DNA of 7,922 nucleotides, taken from Caldisericota bacterium (GTDB lineage: Bacteria; Caldisericota; Caldisericia; Cryosericales; Cryosericaceae). The stretch spans positions 1 through 7,922 of the forward strand of contig JAPLGJ010000150.1 in assembly GCA_026390215.1 (NCBI GenBank), given 5' to 3'. The notes beneath the pieces were generated by a model. The model was given only the letters and a program-made list of their open reading frames with translations. It ran no database searches and had not been told where the DNA came from. The position numbers and the translations under genes were made by a program. Below are positions 6,445 through 7,922 of the stretch, in pieces (position 1 is the first letter of the stretch; each line of letters opens with the position of its first letter).

Positions 6445-7464
6445 ATGAGCGCAACCAGAAAGGCTCGACGCATACGGATTCTGCTCACCAACGACGACGG
6501 CATCTTCGCCAACGGTATCAACGCCGTTGGAGCGGCATTGGCAGCAGACTACGACGTGATGGTCGTGGCCCCGGAGGGCAACCAGAGCGGGTCCAGCCAT
6601 TCTCTTACGCTGGGAGACATCCTGCCGATCCGCGAGGTGACAATGCCGTGTGGTCTGAAGGGTTATGCTCTTCGCGGGACTCCTACCGATTGTGTCCTGG
6701 TGGCTCTGCTCGATGTGATGAAGGACAATCCGCCGGACATCGTGGTCAGCGGGTGCAATCATGGACCGAACGTCGGGGTGGACGTCCTCTATAGTGGGAC
6801 CGTCAGTGCTGCTCTCGAAGGACTCCGCCAGGGACATCCGTCCATCGCCGTCAGTCTGGATATGGTGCACGGCGTGCAGCCTCATCATTTTGAGACGGCG
6901 GCGGCGGTGCTCATGGAAATCCTGGCTGAACCGGCGTTCTATGCTGATCTGGTCAAGGCTCCTGCCATCCTCAATGTCAACGTCCCCAACGTCCCCTTGA
7001 GTGATGTCGAGGGGGTCATGATCACCAAACAGGGGTTCAGGGCCTATGAGAACTTTGTGGAGAAGCAGTTTAGCCCTCGTGGTCGCGCCTACTACTGGAT
7101 TGCCGGCAACTCCGGTCCTCACGATGCCAAGCCCGGTAGCGACGGCTATGCACTCATCAACAACTACGTCTCTGTCACGCCGATCAATCTCGACCTGACG
7201 TGCGATGAGCTGTTGAAGCCACTTGAGGACCGCAAGGGTCTGGTGGACAGGCGGCTGGCCATCGTCACTGGTGCGCGTGGAACCTTCGGCAGGCCGGCGA
7301 CTCTTGTCAGGCGAAGTGTGAAGTCTCCTGTTGCGGCGACCAGCCCGAATAGTGCATCAAAAGCTCTTGCTGCTGCTTCGAGGACTGCGTCGGACCACAG
7401 CGGGTCTGGTTCGGAAGTGAAGGCTGTGAGCGCCACGGCGGTCAGGAAGAAGCTCAAACGTTGA
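6445..7464 (+). CDS. surE: SurE, 5'/3'-nucleotidase, with extended basic C-terminal tail
   Basis: SurE removes phosphate from nucleoside monophosphates (and sometimes polyphosphate) using a divalent metal and is linked to stationary-phase survival (family knowledge). The family core is clear: LLTNDDGIFANGI with D17-D18, APEGNQSGSSHSLT with Ser48, GTPTDCV, and SGCNHGPNVGVDVLYSGTVSAALEG with Asn105. D17, D18, S48 and N105 correspond to the metal ligands. The core ends near residue 265. About 74 more residues follow, rich in Ala, Ser, Arg and Lys and ending in KKLKR, so the protein is 339 aa instead of the usual 250-270. The tail is low-complexity, has no recognisable domain, and could bind nucleic acid or be disordered. 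AAGGAG (6434-6439) overlaps the stop codon of the preceding gene and lies 5 nt before the ATG, so translation is probably coupled to the MBL/beta-CASP gene. Confidence 0.95.
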   Translation: MSATRKARRIRILLTNDDGIFANGINAVGAALAADYDVMVVAPEGNQSGSSHSLTLGDILPIREVTMPCGLKGYALRGTPTDCVLVALLDVMKDNPPDIVVSGCNHGPNVGVDVLYSGTVSAALEGLRQGHPSIAVSLDMVHGVQPHHFETAAAVLMEILAEPAFYADLVKAPAILNVNVPNVPLSDVEGVMITKQGFRAYENFVEKQFSPRGRAYYWIAGNSGPHDAKPGSDGYALINNYVSVTPINLDLTCDELLKPLEDRKGLVDRRLAIVTGARGTFGRPATLVRRSVKSPVAATSPNSASKALAAASRTASDHSGSGSEVKAVSATAVRKKLKR

Positions 7465-7507
7465 TGCAGAGCCTTGTTCAGATGCTCACATAGTGCGGGT
7501 GACAGGC

Positions 7508-7540
7508 GGGGTCGATGCTATTGACAAGAGAATCGACCCC
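7508..7540. repeat. Perfect 9-bp inverted repeat overlapping a promoter (operator or terminator candidate)
   Basis: GGGGTCGAT (7508-7516) and ATCGACCCC (7532-7540) are exact reverse complements with a 15-nt centre. The centre contains the TTGACA -35 box and the right arm fills most of the spacer up to the -10. This arrangement suits a repressor operator. It lies 44 nt after the surE stop, so as RNA it could also act as a surE terminator, but no T run follows it on either strand. Confidence 0.6.
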
Positions 7541-7548
7541 ACTATAGT
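7521..7548 (+). promoter_or_regulatory. Strong sigma-70-type promoter downstream of surE
   Basis: A consensus TTGACA (7521-7526) and TATAGT (7543-7548; 5 of 6 to TATAAT) are separated by 16 nt. Transcription would start near 7555 and run toward the small ORF at 7587 and the ATP-grasp-like gene at 7842. The box positions coincide with the centre and right arm of the inverted repeat 7508-7540. Confidence 0.6.
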
Positions 7549-7586
7549 TGTTGCGAAGTTCATTTTGCTTCATGGGAGACAACTGC

Positions 7587-7790
7587 GTGAACACAGATAC
7601 CAGAATGGTTCTTTCGTACGAAGACCACGAGTCTGTCGACGAACCACCCCCAGGCCGCAAGCGGCATAGACGGGGGCTGTACGCACGTTCCCTTTTCACT
7701 GGTAACAGCCTTTTAGCACTGATTCTCTCCACTGACGAGCGGCGACTCCAGCCGTTGGCTACGCTCCTCGGCGATGGTCGGGCTGGATAG
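7587..7790 (+). CDS. Possible small protein, 67 aa, unknown
   Basis: The frame starts at GTG 7587, with GGGAG (7574-7578) 8 nt upstream, and lies about 32 nt after the predicted transcription start. It ends at the TAG 7788-7790. The product has an acidic start (SYEDHESVDE), then PPPGRKRHRRG, then a weakly hydrophobic stretch (SLLALIL). I recognise no family, signal peptide or clear membrane segment. GC at third positions (about 60%) is compatible with coding but not decisive. The same DNA can fold into hairpins, so it may instead be an untranslated leader of the downstream gene. Confidence 0.35.
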   Translation: MNTDTRMVLSYEDHESVDEPPPGRKRHRRGLYARSLFTGNSLLALILSTDERRLQPLATLLGDGRAG

Positions 7791-7792
7791 TC

Positions 7793-7812
7793 ATGAGCAA
7801 GACCTTACTCAT
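7793..7812. repeat. 20-nt near-perfect dyad upstream of the ATP-grasp-like gene
   Basis: ATGAG-C-AAG-AC-CTT-A-CTCAT is symmetric except for one mismatched pair (7798/7807). It ends 15 nt before the Shine-Dalgarno sequence of the gene at 7842. It could be a dimeric regulator site or a short hairpin in the mRNA leader. Confidence 0.4.
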
Positions 7813-7841
7813 CACCCATCCAACAACGAGGAGAACGTATC

Positions 7842-7922
7842 ATGCGTATAGGCATTACCTACAATCTGTCTACTGAAGTCGCAGCCACAGAAGGAATCCC
7901 ATCCGACAGGGCGGACGAGTTC
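7842..7922 (+). CDS. Probable ATP-grasp enzyme resembling D-alanine-D-alanine ligase (3' part outside window)
   Basis: ATG 7842 is preceded by GAGGAG (7828-7833) with an 8-nt spacer, and the frame stays open to the window edge (27 codons). The N terminus MRIGITYNLS, a first beta-strand with Met-Arg-Ile-Gly, followed by an acidic stretch SDRADEF, recalls the start of D-Ala-D-Ala-ligase-like ATP-grasp proteins (often 'MRIGLTYDL...EEFDS'). If so, it would ligate amino acids or a similar acid and amine, with ATP, in the cytosol. No catalytic residues lie in the visible part, so the family call rests on a short N-terminal resemblance only. That a gene starts here is much surer than what it does. 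Confidence 0.6.
   Translation, partial: MRIGITYNLSTEVAATEGIPSDRADEF

Larger units (their letters stand above)
7465..7841. other. Intergenic region with promoter, dyads and possible small ORF or structured leader
   Basis: This 377-nt stretch between surE and the ATP-grasp-like gene holds a perfect 9-bp inverted repeat (7508-7540), an embedded near-consensus promoter (7521-7548), a candidate 67-codon ORF (7587-7790), and three further hairpins. The hairpins are CCCCC/GGGGG with an inner GCCGC/GCGGC (7647-7676), TCCAGCC/GGCTGGA (7747-7787) and a 20-nt dyad (7793-7812). No riboswitch, T-box or tRNA signature is recognised. Confidence 0.6.

Noticed and set aside
5644..7122. Open minus-strand frame of about 490 codons opposite the beta-CASP and surE genes
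   Set aside because: It is antisense to two genes with clear catalytic motifs. Its translation has no recognisable domain and spans a gene boundary.
7478..7732. Minus-strand 84-codon frame downstream of surE
   Set aside because: It has no Shine-Dalgarno sequence or family resemblance, and it runs opposite the strong plus-strand promoter and leader.

Overview
This is a bacterial chromosomal window of moderately high G+C. It carries housekeeping-type genes with clear Shine-Dalgarno sequences and short gaps. MnmG, SurE, a MalK/UgpC/MsmX-type ABC ATPase, a CPBP membrane protease and an RNase J-like metallo-beta-lactamase all point to Bacteria. The sequence alone does not fix the phylum, and several proteins look divergent enough for an uncultivated lineage. 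I see no rRNA, tRNA, CRISPR array, insertion sequence or phage gene.

Layout: (a) 2-484 (+) is the C-terminal part of a serine beta-lactamase-family protein cut by the left edge. (b) It converges with mnmG on the minus strand (538-2456). mnmG is broken near position 1370 by a frame change that fits a deletion of about 22 bp in a conserved segment. (c) Further along the minus strand are a CPBP-family intramembrane protease (2673-3542) and an ABC importer ATPase (3660-4757), separated by two hairpins. (d) A 310-bp divergent control region (4758-5067) holds a good sigma-70-type promoter for the plus strand. (e) That promoter reads into an apparent two-gene operon: an RNase J-like MBL/beta-CASP hydrolase (5068-6435), then surE (6445-7464) 9 nt later. 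The SurE protein has an unusual basic, Ser/Ala-rich C-terminal tail. (f) The last 460 bp contain a near-consensus promoter inside a perfect 9-bp inverted repeat, a possible 67-aa small ORF or structured leader, a 20-nt dyad, and the first 27 codons of a gene resembling the N terminus of D-Ala-D-Ala-ligase-type ATP-grasp enzymes.

Functionally the window mixes tRNA wobble modification (MnmG), RNA or nucleic-acid hydrolysis (beta-CASP protein), nucleotide dephosphorylation (SurE), sugar-type import (ABC ATPase) and envelope functions (beta-lactamase-fold protein, CPBP protease, possibly the ATP-grasp ligase). I do not see an evident new multi-gene defence or metabolic system. The points most worth checking are the mnmG lesion, the promoter/inverted-repeat/leader module at 7508-7841, and the beta-CASP/SurE pair with its SurE tail.
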